Shown here: in pieces, positions 32,586 through 41,682 of the stretch | Numbering within the stretch: the first letter of the stretch is position 1 | Layout: the number at the start of each line of letters is the position of its first letter | Assembly (NCBI GenBank): GCA_031549285.1 | Contig: JAVBPZ010000002.1 | Location: 1-64,000 of the forward strand | Reading direction: 5' to 3' | DNA from: JAAYCI01 sp031549285 | GTDB lineage: Bacteria; Bacillota; Clostridia; Oscillospirales; Ruminococcaceae | Length of the DNA: 64,000 nucleotides | Notes under the pieces: model-generated | Databases searched by the model: none | Told to the model about the DNA's origin: nothing | The model's input: the letters and a program-made list of their open reading frames with translations, nothing else | Program-made: the position numbers and the translations under genes

Positions 32586-33680
32586 TTATAACAGCCGCGC
32601 CAGCACCGCATTCTGTACCAAAAACCCCTGCACCGTCAGCGCAAAACCCTTTTCCGTACTGTTCGCCAGCCCGTGCGCCACCAGTTCTTCCACTACCTGG
32701 CGCTGCTGGGCGCTCAGCCCGCTGCCAAACCGCCGCGCCAGTTCCTCCTCGTCCACCCCGTCACACAGCCGCAGCCGCAGCATCAGGTAATCCTCTTTCG
32801 TATATGCTCCCTCCGCCGTTGGCGACAGCTCATCCCCTAAAAACGCCGCTACGTCCGGCGCAAAACAAAACCGCTGCCCCGCCAGGCAGGACGCCGCCGC
32901 GGGCCCAACTCCCAAATACTCCTCGCCGCGCCAGTACAGCAGGTTGTGCCGACCCTCATTGCCACTTTTCGCAAAGTTGGATATTTCATACTGGCGGTAC
33001 CCCCGCGCCTGAAGCCTGTCTGCCGCATACAGGTAAAAATCGGCGGTTTCGTCGGCATCCGGCAGGCCCGTCGGTGTTTTTTTGCCAAAGGCGGTCTCCG
33101 GCTCTATCTTCAGCAAATACGCGGAAATATGCGTCGCGCCGCCCTCCGCCAGCAGCGCCAGGGTCTCGTCAAACTCCGCCCGGCTATACCCCGGCAACCC
33201 CAACATAATATCCCCACTTATGTTTTGGAACCCCGCCGCCCCGGCCGCCGCCAGTGCACGCCGGGCATCCGCAGCGGTGTGCAGCCTGCCCAATGTTTTC
33301 AGGCTACCATCCCGCGCGCTCTGCACCCCCACAGACAGCCGCCGCACCCCGGCCGCCCAAAACCCGGCCAGCTTTTCCGGCGTGGCAGATTCCGGGTTCA
33401 CTTCCATCGTCACTTCGGCGCCGGCTGCCGGCGCAAACACAGCCAGCAGCTTTTCCACCTGTGCCGCGTTCAGCAGCCCCGGCGTACCCCCGCCAAAATA
33501 CACGCTGGCCGGGTGTTCCGGCTGGCCGTCCGCATCTTTTGGGGCATAGCGCAGAAAATCCCGCACCAGCGCATCGATATATTCCTCCGGCACCGCGCCG
33601 CTGGCTGGCTGGCTGTAAAAATCACAGTAGCGGCAGCGGCTGCGGCAAAACGGAATATGTACATACAGCCCGTATGGCAT
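32586..33680 (-). CDS. hemW: HemW-like radical SAM protein
   Basis: A 364-residue protein starting MPYGLYVHIPFCRSRCRYCD at 33680, with AAAGGAAAACGCA upstream. The cluster cysteines are C12, C16 and C19 (CxxxCxxC), followed by YFGGGTPGLL, EVNPESATPEKLAGFWAAGV, RLSVGVQSARDGSLKTLGRL and SGDIMLGLPGYSRAEFDETL. The C-terminal HemN-type domain ends in a winged-helix region. Members with this cysteine pattern act as haem chaperones rather than coproporphyrinogen oxidases. In Firmicutes hemW often follows lepA; here it is 7 kb away and reads in the opposite direction. Confidence 0.93.
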   Translation of the reverse strand: MPYGLYVHIPFCRSRCRYCDFYSQPASGAVPEEYIDALVRDFLRYAPKDADGQPEHPASVYFGGGTPGLLNAAQVEKLLAVFAPAAGAEVTMEVNPESATPEKLAGFWAAGVRRLSVGVQSARDGSLKTLGRLHTAADARRALAAAGAAGFQNISGDIMLGLPGYSRAEFDETLALLAEGGATHISAYLLKIEPETAFGKKTPTGLPDADETADFYLYAADRLQARGYRQYEISNFAKSGNEGRHNLLYWRGEEYLGVGPAAASCLAGQRFCFAPDVAAFLGDELSPTAEGAYTKEDYLMLRLRLCDGVDEEELARRFGSGLSAQQRQVVEELVAHGLANSTEKGFALTVQGFLVQNAVLARLL

Positions 33681-33801
33681 TGCGTTTTCCTTTCCGGTGT
33701 TTTTGCAGCGGACGTTCAGCCGCCGCGCACGCATTCAAGTATTTCATTCTTCTGCCGATACAACAAATAGCATCCATATATCACACCCGGGAGGTGAGCC
33801 C

Positions 33802-34443
33802 ATGAACCGGATACACAACATCCCCCAACGTGGCGCCGGCAGCCAGGCGCCCACATCGGCCAGCTATGCCTCGCTTTCCAAAAAACTGCGTACAAACGGT
33901 GACGCCGCCAGCAAAATGGCCGAGGCTGCCGCCGGAAAATCCACTGAAAAAACCAGCAGCACACCCTTTGGCGAAACCGACATGATGTATGCCTCTGCGG
34001 TGGCCAAACTGCGCAGCGGGCAGGAACTCAGCAGCTATGAAATGGAACTCATCAAAAAGCGCGACCCCGCCCTGTATGCCAAAGCGCAAAAAGTTCAGCA
34101 GGCGCGCCTGGAACTGCGCAAACGCCTGGAAAGCGCGAAAACCAGCCGGGATATTTCCGCCATCCGGGACTCTATCCCCAGCATAGCCGGCGGCGCATCC
34201 TCCGCCGGCAGCACCACGCCGACAGCAGGTTCTGCTGCCGTACCCGGCGGCGATGAAAGCGCTTTTGCACTTGTCGCCCGCGCGTTGCACAATGAGCTCG
34301 GTCGTTTTTCCGGCAAACAGCAGCAGCTTTTACGCGCTGAAGAAACCGCATCATCTTCCACCAACTCCACCAGCGAACCTGACGCCAAAACACCCGGCCG
34401 CAAAACAAAGGAAAAGCCCTTTTTCAAAGACACCCGGGCCTAA
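33802..34443 (+). CDS. unknown hydrophilic protein
   Basis: A 213-residue protein starting MNRIHNIPQRGAGSQAPTSA, with GGGAGGTGAGCCC upstream. Residues 1-55 and 150-213 are low-complexity Ser/Thr/Ala/Gly and probably disordered. The middle (60-115) is a charged, helical segment (MMYASAVAKLRSGQELSSYE, then MELIKKRDPALYAKAQKVQQ). The C-terminus is basic (KTPGRKTKEKPFFKDTRA). No signal peptide, membrane helix or enzyme motif. It is divergent from hemW with only 121 bp between them. I do not recognise the family. Confidence 0.75.
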   Translation: MNRIHNIPQRGAGSQAPTSASYASLSKKLRTNGDAASKMAEAAAGKSTEKTSSTPFGETDMMYASAVAKLRSGQELSSYEMELIKKRDPALYAKAQKVQQARLELRKRLESAKTSRDISAIRDSIPSIAGGASSAGSTTPTAGSAAVPGGDESAFALVARALHNELGRFSGKQQQLLRAEETASSSTNSTSEPDAKTPGRKTKEKPFFKDTRA

Positions 34444-34786
34444 AGGATGTTTTCTTCGGGCATGAATAACGGGTATTAACCCCGGGGCAGAGCCCCGGCT
34501 CCGCGCTTCGCGCGTTTCCCGCGGCAGCCCGTAGGCCGCCATCCTTTTAATCTCTTGGGCAGAGACCGCGGGGTATTATACCGTTGTCGCCCTCCTCACT
34601 CGGCTATGAGAATGCAAGCATTCGCATGGCGCTCGCTTCGTCGGGCAATAAACCTTACCCCAAACCCCTTGCCAGTACCCATTTATCATAAAATGCGTAC
34701 CATACATCCGTCAAGCGCCCTTTCCTCCCCCTCTCTTTTCCCCTATCCATACACCCGCTCGGCGTCCCTCACACCTCTCGCACGCT
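34444..34786. other. gap between the unknown gene and the GT-C transferase
   Basis: No gene. A CCGGGGC-AGA-GCCCCGG hairpin at 34482-34498 lacks a T-run. The remainder is ordinary GC-rich intergenic sequence. Confidence 0.4.
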
Positions 34787-34815
34787 TGCTTTTCTGTGGG
34801 CCAGCCGGTACAATA
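34787..34815 (+). promoter_or_regulatory. promoter of the GT-C membrane protein gene
   Basis: TTGCTT, 17-bp spacer, TACAAT, about 80 bp before the ATG at 34896. Confidence 0.6.
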
Positions 34816-34895
34816 AATAGGTACTTGTGCCATTCGCTGCCGCCACAGTCTCTTCTACCCGCAGCGCGCACAATCCAAACCGAGAGGGGCGCCCC

Positions 34896-36299
34896 ATGGC
34901 AACACTGACAAAAACCAAAATGCAGCCCGCACGGCTGCACTGGATTCTCTTCTTTTCGCTGTGCGCGGTGTGCCTGGCGCTGTTTGCACACCCGGATGTC
35001 ATAGAAACGGCAAACCACGGCTATCTTTTTTGGGATAGCCTTTTTGGCGGTCGTTTCCTACATTTCTACAACAACATCATAGCGCACGAAAATTCTTTAT
35101 ACTACATTAACAGTGCACACTATAACATCGCCGTGTACCTCATCTTCGCCCTGGCCGAGTTGCCGGTTTATCTCTTCAATCTCATCTTTGGCACCGCCGT
35201 GAGCGAGCCGCTGGTCTACTTTATCGGCAAGCTTGTCAGCGCCGGTTTTTTCGTTGCCTGCATCCCGGTGGTCATGCTCATTGCGCAGGAACTGGGCCTG
35301 GACAAGGTCACCAGCCGCTGGGCCGGGTTGTTTTTTGCGCTGTGGCCCCCGGCGTTTTTTTCCTCCATAATCATGGGCCAGTACGACTCCTTATGCCTGT
35401 TTTTCCTGCTGGTCTCGGTACTGTGCTGGCTGCGCGGCAAAATGCTGTATTTTGCGCTGTGGATGGGCGCAGGCGCCGCGTGTAAATTTTTCCCGCTCAT
35501 GGTTTTCATTCCGCTGCTGCTATTGCGGGAAAAACGCTTCCTGCAAATTCTGAAATACGCGGCTATCTCGCTGTGGCTGCTGGTTCCCACCACCCTGCTG
35601 TTCTGGGGCCGCACCGGGGACATCGGCGCGTTCAATTCCATCATGATCAGCCGCCTGTTTGGCGGGGTGCTCATGGGCGGGTGGCCGCTATACCTGTTCC
35701 CCATCACGCTGCTCATCTTGTGTTTTGTCGCATACCTGTGGTCACCGCCGAAGGACGCCCTGGGCAAAACCGGCATCTGGATCTGCCTCACGGTTTTTGC
35801 ATCGCTGTTCCTGTTTGCGGACTGGCACCCACAGTGGATGATCCTGATTGCACCGTTCCTGGTGCTGACCACCTTTTTGGAAAAACAGCGCCGCCCCTGG
35901 TTTTTGCTGGATATCGTTTTCGCCGCCGGGTTCTTTTTGTTCTGTGCCGTCACCCACCCGAACCAGCTGGAAGCAAACCTGCTGGATTTTGGCGTCGTCG
36001 GCCTTGCCACCGGCCTGAAAACCTCCACTTTTCCCTTGCACAATGCCATCCTGTTCTATTATGAAAAACTGCCGCTGGTGTCCGCCTTGCCCATGGTACT
36101 GGTGGGCGGCGCCCTGCTGGCAAATGTCATTTTTAAGGCACCGCTCATGCGGGGCACCCCGGCCTCCCGCCTGGCCACCGGGGCCGGCCCGGACGACAAG
36201 CGCCTGCCTGCCTACCTGTGGGGCGTTTTTGGCGGAGGCATGGCGGTGTGGCTGCTGCCCACCGTGTTCACCTGGCTGAAATGCTTTTCCTTCCTTTAA
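34896..36299 (+). CDS. polytopic GT-C-type glycosyltransferase (GT87/mannosyltransferase-like)
   Basis: A 467-residue membrane protein with roughly ten hydrophobic segments, starting MATLTKTKMQPARLHWILFF after GAGGGGC. The first outward loop has acidic and aromatic residues near the N-terminus (HPDVIETANHGYLFWDSLFG), and a conserved IIMGQYDSLCLFFLLVSVLC segment plus KFFPLMVFIPLLLLREKR match the prenyl-phosphate-sugar-dependent GT-C enzymes (mannosyltransferase or GT87 groups). The donor is presumably a lipid-linked sugar and the site is the outer membrane face. It is monocistronic between the export cluster and the nonulosonic acid operon. Confidence 0.8.
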   Translation: MATLTKTKMQPARLHWILFFSLCAVCLALFAHPDVIETANHGYLFWDSLFGGRFLHFYNNIIAHENSLYYINSAHYNIAVYLIFALAELPVYLFNLIFGTAVSEPLVYFIGKLVSAGFFVACIPVVMLIAQELGLDKVTSRWAGLFFALWPPAFFSSIIMGQYDSLCLFFLLVSVLCWLRGKMLYFALWMGAGAACKFFPLMVFIPLLLLREKRFLQILKYAAISLWLLVPTTLLFWGRTGDIGAFNSIMISRLFGGVLMGGWPLYLFPITLLILCFVAYLWSPPKDALGKTGIWICLTVFASLFLFADWHPQWMILIAPFLVLTTFLEKQRRPWFLLDIVFAAGFFLFCAVTHPNQLEANLLDFGVVGLATGLKTSTFPLHNAILFYYEKLPLVSALPMVLVGGALLANVIFKAPLMRGTPASRLATGAGPDDKRLPAYLWGVFGGGMAVWLLPTVFTWLKCFSFL

Positions 36300-36507
36300 A
36301 AACACACCCGGCATCCGGGCGCGCAATGGTTCACCCTGCGTAAACCAGCAGCTTCCAGGGCCAACCCTTTTCCACCCACTTCTTCGCCCTGGCCAGCCGC
36401 CGGCCGCCCGGTCGGCTCCGCCGACGGGCCCCTGTGCGCCTTCGGCGCCCCGGGCCGCGCTCCCGCGCGGGGCCTGCGGCCCTCCCTGTAACAAAATATC
36501 AAACCCC
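36300..36507. other. GC-rich gap, no gene seen
   Basis: Converging 3' ends of the GT-C gene and the nonulosonate operon. Several short GC-rich self-complementary stretches, none with a T-run for the rightward gene. Confidence 0.4.
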
Positions 36508-36545
36508 AAAAAAGACCAGCCTGGCACCCACGCCACGCTGGTCTT
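36508..36545 (-). terminator. terminator of the leftward nonulosonate operon
   Basis: AAGACCAGC(G)TGGC-GTGGGT-GCCA(G)GCTGGTCTT on the minus strand, followed by a T-run, about 87 bp past the last stop of the operon. Confidence 0.75.
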
Positions 36546-36631
36546 CCCATTTCATTTAATAACGCAGCCAACAATACCCGCTACAGCCAGCCGTCACTTC
36601 CTCCACATAATCAGCCACGCATTCCTGCACA

Positions 36632-37393
36632 TCACCGTATGTTATCCCGCACCTGCGCAAACGCGGGCTGTGTCCGGTATAAATGCCCCGCTATCAGCTC
36701 CATCAGCACAAAATCCTCTTCTGAATCTATATCCAGCACCCCGGTATCCATCATCTCAAACACATCGCACTTGCCGTCCCACAAAAATCCGGTAGTATTC
36801 TCCGCCAGGAAATCCCGTGCAAAAACATACAATGAAGCGTTTAAATCATAACAGGGCGGCACCTGCTGCCGCGCCACAAAATCGGTCTTGATTACCTGCT
36901 CCACATGATCGTCCACGCGTTTCGCCATGTTCATGTACGGGCTGCGCCGGCTGTGCGCCGCGCTCATCACCAGGTCCAGGTCCGCCCGGGCTTCCTTTGC
37001 GGCAAAGCATCCCTGCACATCCGCCAGCGTACGCAGCGGGCTGGTAATATCCAGGTCCATCACAGTTTCATACCGCGTCGCTTTTTCCTGCTCCATCACC
37101 TGCAAACTATGCTGAAACACCGCCATCTTGGGTACCGTGTCCCCGCACAGCGCTGCCGGCCGGTGCAAAAATACCACCTCGGGATAAGTATTTACCACCG
37201 TGTCCCGCAGCAGCCCACTGTCGGTGTTCAGCACAATATCTATATCCAAATCCGGCCGACTTTGCACAAATAAATCTATCGCCGATAGCGAATAATGCGA
37301 TATTGGCTTCCCTAAAAATGTTTTCAGGTTCTTGTTTTTGAACCCCTTGCTGCCCGCACGCCCACAAACAGTTATCAACACCTTATTGCCCAT
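36632..37393 (-). CDS. CMP-nonulosonate (legionaminate-type) cytidylyltransferase
   Basis: A 253-residue protein starting MGNKVLITVCGRAGSKGFKN, with AGGAGA upstream. GRAGSKGFKNKNLKTFLGKP is the nucleotide-binding loop of CMP-sialate synthetases, and the LDITSPLRTLADVQGCFAA motif, DLVMSAAHSRRSPY and a C-terminal TGVLDIDSEEDFVLMELIAG stretch also match the acylneuraminate cytidylyltransferase family. It would activate the C9 sugar acid with CTP. The context (LegB, C, G, I) points to a LegF role rather than NeuA. It is the last gene of the operon, followed by a terminator. Confidence 0.88.
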   Translation of the reverse strand: MGNKVLITVCGRAGSKGFKNKNLKTFLGKPISHYSLSAIDLFVQSRPDLDIDIVLNTDSGLLRDTVVNTYPEVVFLHRPAALCGDTVPKMAVFQHSLQVMEQEKATRYETVMDLDITSPLRTLADVQGCFAAKEARADLDLVMSAAHSRRSPYMNMAKRVDDHVEQVIKTDFVARQQVPPCYDLNASLYVFARDFLAENTTGFLWDGKCDVFEMMDTGVLDIDSEEDFVLMELIAGHLYRTQPAFAQVRDNIR

Positions 37394-37397
37394 GCCA

Positions 37398-38324
37398 TCA
37401 TTCTCCTATTGCCGTTTTCAGTACTTCCACTGCCAGCGCGGGCCTATTGATACCCGCCACGTCTTCCCCGCGCGCATACTCCAAAAAATACGCCATTTCT
37501 CTTTCATAGCGGCGGCCGGTCGGCTCAGCATAATCCTGCACACTGCCATCCGGCAGGTGCAGTAGCCCATTCCCAAAATCCGCCACCAGCGTGCCTTCCT
37601 TCGAAAAAACCTCCAGCATACGCCGGTACTCCCTGCCAAAATAATCCAGGTGCACTTCGCACAAAAAGTCCTTATACCGCGCAATATACACAGCCAGGTC
37701 GTCTGCGTTTATCTCCAGGTCCGAAAATTTCCCACGCAGGCAGGCTGTCTCTTCCGGCGGGCCGAATAAATCAAATAAATAGTCCCACTCGTGAATCAAA
37801 TCCAGCGCCACCCCGCCGCCCATCTCCCGGTGGGCGGAGTACACGGCACGGTAATCTCCACCAGGGCGCCACCCCGGCAGGTAACTGGAACAAATCACCC
37901 GCACGCTGTACACCGGCATGGTGTTCAGCATCGTCTTCAGCGCCGGGTACAGCCCACAAAACCGCATAGGCGCGGCGACATACGCCTTCTGTGCCCCGCA
38001 CAGCCCCATCGCCTGCAGGTCATACCCCGCAGAATCAAAAATCGGTTTTTCTATAAAAAATGTGCCCACCCGCTCTTTCAGTTGCTGTAAAACCTGCGCG
38101 TGCAGGTGGGTGGGGTTGGTTATGAAAGCCAGGTCATATTTTTCCTCTGCGGGCAGCTGTGAAACCTGACGCGCCACCAGCGCCGCCACCTCCGGCGGCA
38201 GGTGTCTGTCGGAGGAACGCAGCGCCACCACCTCCAGCGGAATGCCCTGCTCACAGCACAACACCGAAAGATTGCGCAGATGTCGTGTCCCAATGCTGCC
38301 CAGGCCCACAAACAACGCTTTCAT
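37398..38324 (-). CDS. Gfo/Idh/MocA family oxidoreductase
   Basis: A 308-residue protein starting MKALFVGLGSIGTRHLRNLS at 38324, with AGGAGG six bases upstream. GLGSIGTRH is the Rossmann nucleotide-binding motif; TNPTHLHAQVL and FFIEKPIFDSAG (with the conserved EKP) follow, and AREMGG-type residues appear as YSAHREMGGGVALDLIHEWD. The family oxidises or reduces sugar carbons with NAD(P). Its substrate is unknown; the position between legG and the CMP-sugar synthetase suggests modification of the nonulosonate or a chain precursor. The ATG overlaps the preceding stop (ATGA). Confidence 0.9.
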   Translation of the reverse strand: MKALFVGLGSIGTRHLRNLSVLCCEQGIPLEVVALRSSDRHLPPEVAALVARQVSQLPAEEKYDLAFITNPTHLHAQVLQQLKERVGTFFIEKPIFDSAGYDLQAMGLCGAQKAYVAAPMRFCGLYPALKTMLNTMPVYSVRVICSSYLPGWRPGGDYRAVYSAHREMGGGVALDLIHEWDYLFDLFGPPEETACLRGKFSDLEINADDLAVYIARYKDFLCEVHLDYFGREYRRMLEVFSKEGTLVADFGNGLLHLPDGSVQDYAEPTGRRYEREMAYFLEYARGEDVAGINRPALAVEVLKTAIGE

Positions 38325-39316
38325 GTGCACCCTCCTTCACCGTTTTCTATCCTTTCTATCAGCCGCAGCACCGCACGGTCTTTCTCAAACGACCAGCGGG
38401 CCTGCCCCTTTCCGGCCACCACCGCAAAAAACTCGCGTATCTCGTCCCGGTACGCATTTTCCACAATCGTATCACTGTACCGCGCATCATGCTCCACTTC
38501 TGTATAGGTGTCCACCGAAAGCAATTCCTTTGTTTGCACATCATACCGCGCCAGCGTCGTCGGGCTACCATTCCAAAATATATGTAACCCTTCTCCAAAC
38601 AGTTCAAACCGCCGTACTGCTTTTGGGCTGGCCACATCCGCCGCCAAAAAACCGCTGGTTCCATTTTCGTGTCGCAGCATGACGTAGCAGGTATCGGGGT
38701 ACGATATGTCTAGGCCCGTGGTTTTTGTTTTCTGCACACAGACGCTGGCCACCGGCCCAAACGCTGACACCAGCCACGGCAAATCAATGGCCAAAATTTC
38801 CCGCACCCCTCCGGTGCGCGCATCCCCCACAAAGTAGCTTTTATAGCTTTCCCATGGGTGCCAATCCGGCAGATATTGCCCAATATGATAAATGTAGTTT
38901 ACTGGTTTTGCAAATGTCGCCACTTCATTGGCGATATATTTGGTCTCTGCGCGGTACAGCATAGTGCTGCTGATGAACAGCGGCAGGTGCTTTTCGGCTG
39001 CCTTTTGCACCAGCTCATCATAGCCATCCTCCACCAGGTTCAGTTCCGTAAAAACCGGTATGCCCCCATCCAGTAGGGTATCAATAATCTCCGCATGGCT
39101 CAGCGGCGCGGTACACACAAACGCGGCATCATACCTATCCGCCGCCAGCGCCTCCGGCAGCACGGCATACACCTGCTTAAATGCCATCTCCCGCGCCTGT
39201 GCCTGCCGCTCTTCGTTCACATCCACACCGTACAGCTGTGCTTCCGGCTCCATGCTCTGCACCAGCCGGGCACGGCGCTTTCCCATACTGCCTAGGCCCA
39301 CCACCAAAATCTTCAT
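38321..39316 (-). CDS. Gfo/Idh/MocA family oxidoreductase
   Basis: A 331-residue protein starting MKILVVGLGSMGKRRARLVQ. Rossmann motif GLGSMGKRR, then FVCTAPLSHAEII and FTELNLVEDGYDELVQKAAE, where the usual EKP is replaced by ELN; later IGQYLPDWHPWESYKSYFVG and GGVREILAIDLPWLVSAFGP. The loss of the EKP lysine is notable because that lysine is catalytic in many family members. It is translationally coupled to both neighbours by ATGA overlaps, so the two oxidoreductases are made together and may form one enzyme pair. Confidence 0.9.
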   Translation of the reverse strand: MKILVVGLGSMGKRRARLVQSMEPEAQLYGVDVNEERQAQAREMAFKQVYAVLPEALAADRYDAAFVCTAPLSHAEIIDTLLDGGIPVFTELNLVEDGYDELVQKAAEKHLPLFISSTMLYRAETKYIANEVATFAKPVNYIYHIGQYLPDWHPWESYKSYFVGDARTGGVREILAIDLPWLVSAFGPVASVCVQKTKTTGLDISYPDTCYVMLRHENGTSGFLAADVASPKAVRRFELFGEGLHIFWNGSPTTLARYDVQTKELLSVDTYTEVEHDARYSDTIVENAYRDEIREFFAVVAGKGQARWSFEKDRAVLRLIERIENGEGGCT

Positions 39317-40494
39317 ATGTGCGGCTCCCCATCATAAAATACCTTCGGTTTTTGCAGTGTGCCCGCCTTCAAACACTTCAGCAGGTTTGACACAATTTTG
39401 CCACTGGTGTCCCCACCGTTATAAGGACTTGGGCTCTGTTCCGCTTTCATACGGAATGCCGGTGCCAGCGCCCGGTGCATTGCCTCGGCTATTGCCCTGG
39501 CTTCCCAGGTGCAGTGCAGCAAATTTATGCCGGTCACCCGGCCGGCCTGCCGCTCACCAATATCCACCGCAGGGGTACCAAAGCTGGGGGTTTCCACCAC
39601 ACCAGAGGACGAATTCCCCAGCACCAACGCCGCCCATTTCATCGCACTTAAATACCGCAGCGACCCCAGCGAAGCAAACAGTACCGCATTGTCATGGGTC
39701 ATGCAAAACTGCTCCATGTACGCGTTCAGTTCCGCGCCGCCGGCGTCCGCATTTGCCTTTGTCAGCAGATAAAACATTTGTGTATTCTGCTCCATTGCTG
39801 TAAACAACGCTTCCGCCTGTGCACGTACCGGCAGCCCCGTTGCCGTTTCTGGATGCAGCGTAACCAGCACAAACGGGTCCGGCAGCTCCAGCCCCAAACT
39901 TTCCGCTAGCTCGCGCCGCCCCAACAGCGGCATATTGCGGATATTTTCGTCGCCTAGCCCTCCTACATTAAAAACCCAATTCGGCGCTTCCCCCATGCGT
40001 ATCACCCGCTGTCGGTACACCTCACAAGAGGGAAAATGAAGTTTGGCCATCTTGGTAATACAGTGGCGGAACCAGTCGTCGTCTGCCCCGTGGGTCACGT
40101 CCCCGCCGCTGATATGCACTACCGGAATATCCAGCAGAGCGGCGGCCTCGGCCGCCGCCAAAATCTCATACCGGTCGCCCAGCACCAGCAGCGCGTCTGG
40201 TCTGTTCTCTTCCTCTGCGAAATACTCACAAAACAGGCGCAAAGCCAGCGCCGTGCGCATGGCGGTTCCCACACGCCCCTCCGGTACCATGGCCGACAAT
40301 ATATCCAGCCGAGCGGCTATCGGGAAGCCATCCGCCTCTATCTCGGCTATGGTATTTCCATATTGCGGCGCCAAGTGCGTCCCGGTCACCAGCAATGCCG
40401 GGGCTATTTCTTTGTTTGAAAACAGCTTTTGTATCACAGGCCGCAAAAGCCCATATTCCGCCCGGGTTCCGGTAACTACCGCCACCTTGAACAT
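39313..40494 (-). CDS. legG: UDP/GDP-sugar hydrolysing 2-epimerase (LegG/NeuC-like)
   Basis: A 393-residue protein starting MFKVAVVTGTRAEYGLLRPV, with AGGAGGGCGCAG upstream. VTGTRAEYGLLRPVI, LVTGTHLAPQYG, LVLGDRYEILAAAEAA, HISGGDVTHGADDDWFRHCI and the LGNSSSGVVETPSFGTPAVD motif define the hydrolysing 2-epimerases NeuC and LegG. It would remove the nucleotide and epimerise C2, giving a 6-deoxy-mannosamine derivative, the acceptor for the PEP condensation by LegI. It follows an internal promoter at 40590-40562. Confidence 0.93.
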   Translation of the reverse strand: MFKVAVVTGTRAEYGLLRPVIQKLFSNKEIAPALLVTGTHLAPQYGNTIAEIEADGFPIAARLDILSAMVPEGRVGTAMRTALALRLFCEYFAEEENRPDALLVLGDRYEILAAAEAAALLDIPVVHISGGDVTHGADDDWFRHCITKMAKLHFPSCEVYRQRVIRMGEAPNWVFNVGGLGDENIRNMPLLGRRELAESLGLELPDPFVLVTLHPETATGLPVRAQAEALFTAMEQNTQMFYLLTKANADAGGAELNAYMEQFCMTHDNAVLFASLGSLRYLSAMKWAALVLGNSSSGVVETPSFGTPAVDIGERQAGRVTGINLLHCTWEARAIAEAMHRALAPAFRMKAEQSPSPYNGGDTSGKIVSNLLKCLKAGTLQKPKVFYDGEPHI

Positions 40495-40561
40495 CTGCGC
40501 CCTCCTGAATTCAACTACATTGTGTTTTCTGCGCATCCCACAAAATATACACTATATGCGC

Positions 40562-40590
40562 AATATAAACATATTTATAAGAATAATCAA
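40562..40590 (-). promoter_or_regulatory. candidate internal promoter upstream of legG
   Basis: On the minus strand: TTGATT, 17-bp spacer, TATATT, in an AT-rich 110-bp gap that stands out inside a GC-rich operon. A TGCGCAT/ATGCGCA inverted repeat overlaps its downstream edge. Confidence 0.5.
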
Positions 40591-40604
40591 TGGGTATTGC
40601 ATGC

Positions 40605-41600
40605 TTATGTCTCTATTTTTTCATCCTCTACAAAATCTCGCTTTGCCACACCGCCCAATACCTCGTGCCACCGCATGGGCGAAATACCATCCCCCGGTCG
40701 CTTGGTCGCCAGATTCTCTTCCGTAAAGGCTTCCCCCGCGTGAATAGCCCGCGCCGCCACAATGCTCTTTCTGGCCGCGGCAATGTTCTTCTCTTCGCTG
40801 GCGCTCACCACCTTATGTCCACCACCCAGCGCCGTTTCACACTGCCGCACCGCGGCAACCATCTGCGTCAGCTCGCTCACATCCAGGCTGGCTTTGTGGT
40901 CAGGTCCCGGCAGATTTTTGTCCAGCGTAAAGTGCTTTTCTATCACTACCGCGCCCAACGCTGCCGCCGCTACATCACACACCCAGCCAGCCGTATGGTC
41001 TGAAAACCCAACCGGGCAACCAAAGGTCCTCTGCAACTCTGCCATCGCCCGCAAATTCGCATCCTCCAGCGGCGTTGGGTACTCGGTGTTGCAGTGCAGC
41101 AACGTCACCTCACCGGCGCCGCCCTCCTCCAGCACATGCAATGCATCCTCTATCTCTGCCACAGTGCTCATGCCGGTAGACAGGAACACCGGCTCGCCGC
41201 TGGCTGCCACCATCTCCAGATACGGCAGGTTGGTTATCTCGCCGGACGGCACCTTACAGGCGGGCAGCCCCAGGCCTAATAAAAATGCCAAACTCTCCAA
41301 ATCAAACGCGGCGGAAAGATACTGTATGCCAATCTCCTCACAGTACTCTCTCAGCTCACGATGCGCATCAAAACCAAAATGCAGCCGCCGCACCATATCC
41401 AGCTGGCTTTCGCCATCCCCTGTCTGCACTTTTTGGTACTCCGCCTTTTGTGCAAACCGACTAACCACCAGCTCCGGCACAGCGGTCTGATACTTCACCA
41501 TATCTGCGCCCGCCTGCTTGGCCGCCAGCGCCATCTCCTTGGCGCGCTCCAGGCTGCCATTATGGTTCACGCCCGCTTCCGCAATAATAATTATTGACAT
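40605..41600 (-). CDS. legI: N-acetylneuraminate/legionaminate synthase (NeuB/LegI-like)
   Basis: A 331-residue protein starting MSIIIIAEAGVNHNGSLERA at 41600. IAEAGVNHNGSLERAKEMAL, VKYQTAVPELVV, LSAAFDLESLAFL, KVPSGEITNLPYLEMVA, FLSTGMSTVAEIEDAL, LLHCNTEYPTPLEDANLRAM and the metal-site FSDHTAGWVCDVAAAALGAV are NeuB motifs. A SAF antifreeze-like domain closes the protein (AARKSIVAARAIHAGEAFTE, LATKRPGDGISP). It condenses a 6-carbon sugar with phosphoenolpyruvate to the C9 acid. The neighbourhood implies the diamino-trideoxy (legionaminic-type) sugar rather than sialic acid. Confidence 0.95.
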   Translation of the reverse strand: MSIIIIAEAGVNHNGSLERAKEMALAAKQAGADMVKYQTAVPELVVSRFAQKAEYQKVQTGDGESQLDMVRRLHFGFDAHRELREYCEEIGIQYLSAAFDLESLAFLLGLGLPACKVPSGEITNLPYLEMVAASGEPVFLSTGMSTVAEIEDALHVLEEGGAGEVTLLHCNTEYPTPLEDANLRAMAELQRTFGCPVGFSDHTAGWVCDVAAAALGAVVIEKHFTLDKNLPGPDHKASLDVSELTQMVAAVRQCETALGGGHKVVSASEEKNIAAARKSIVAARAIHAGEAFTEENLATKRPGDGISPMRWHEVLGGVAKRDFVEDEKIET

Positions 41601-41682
41601 ATATCGCACTTCTTTCGCACTTTAGTTGATACTATGCTGCTGTCATTACGTTTTTTCAGCAGGCTCCCCGCCTACCAAATTG

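Noticed and set aside
34482..34498. Terminator after the unknown gene at 33802
   Set aside because: A perfect CCGGGGC/GCCCCGG hairpin but no T-run on either side.
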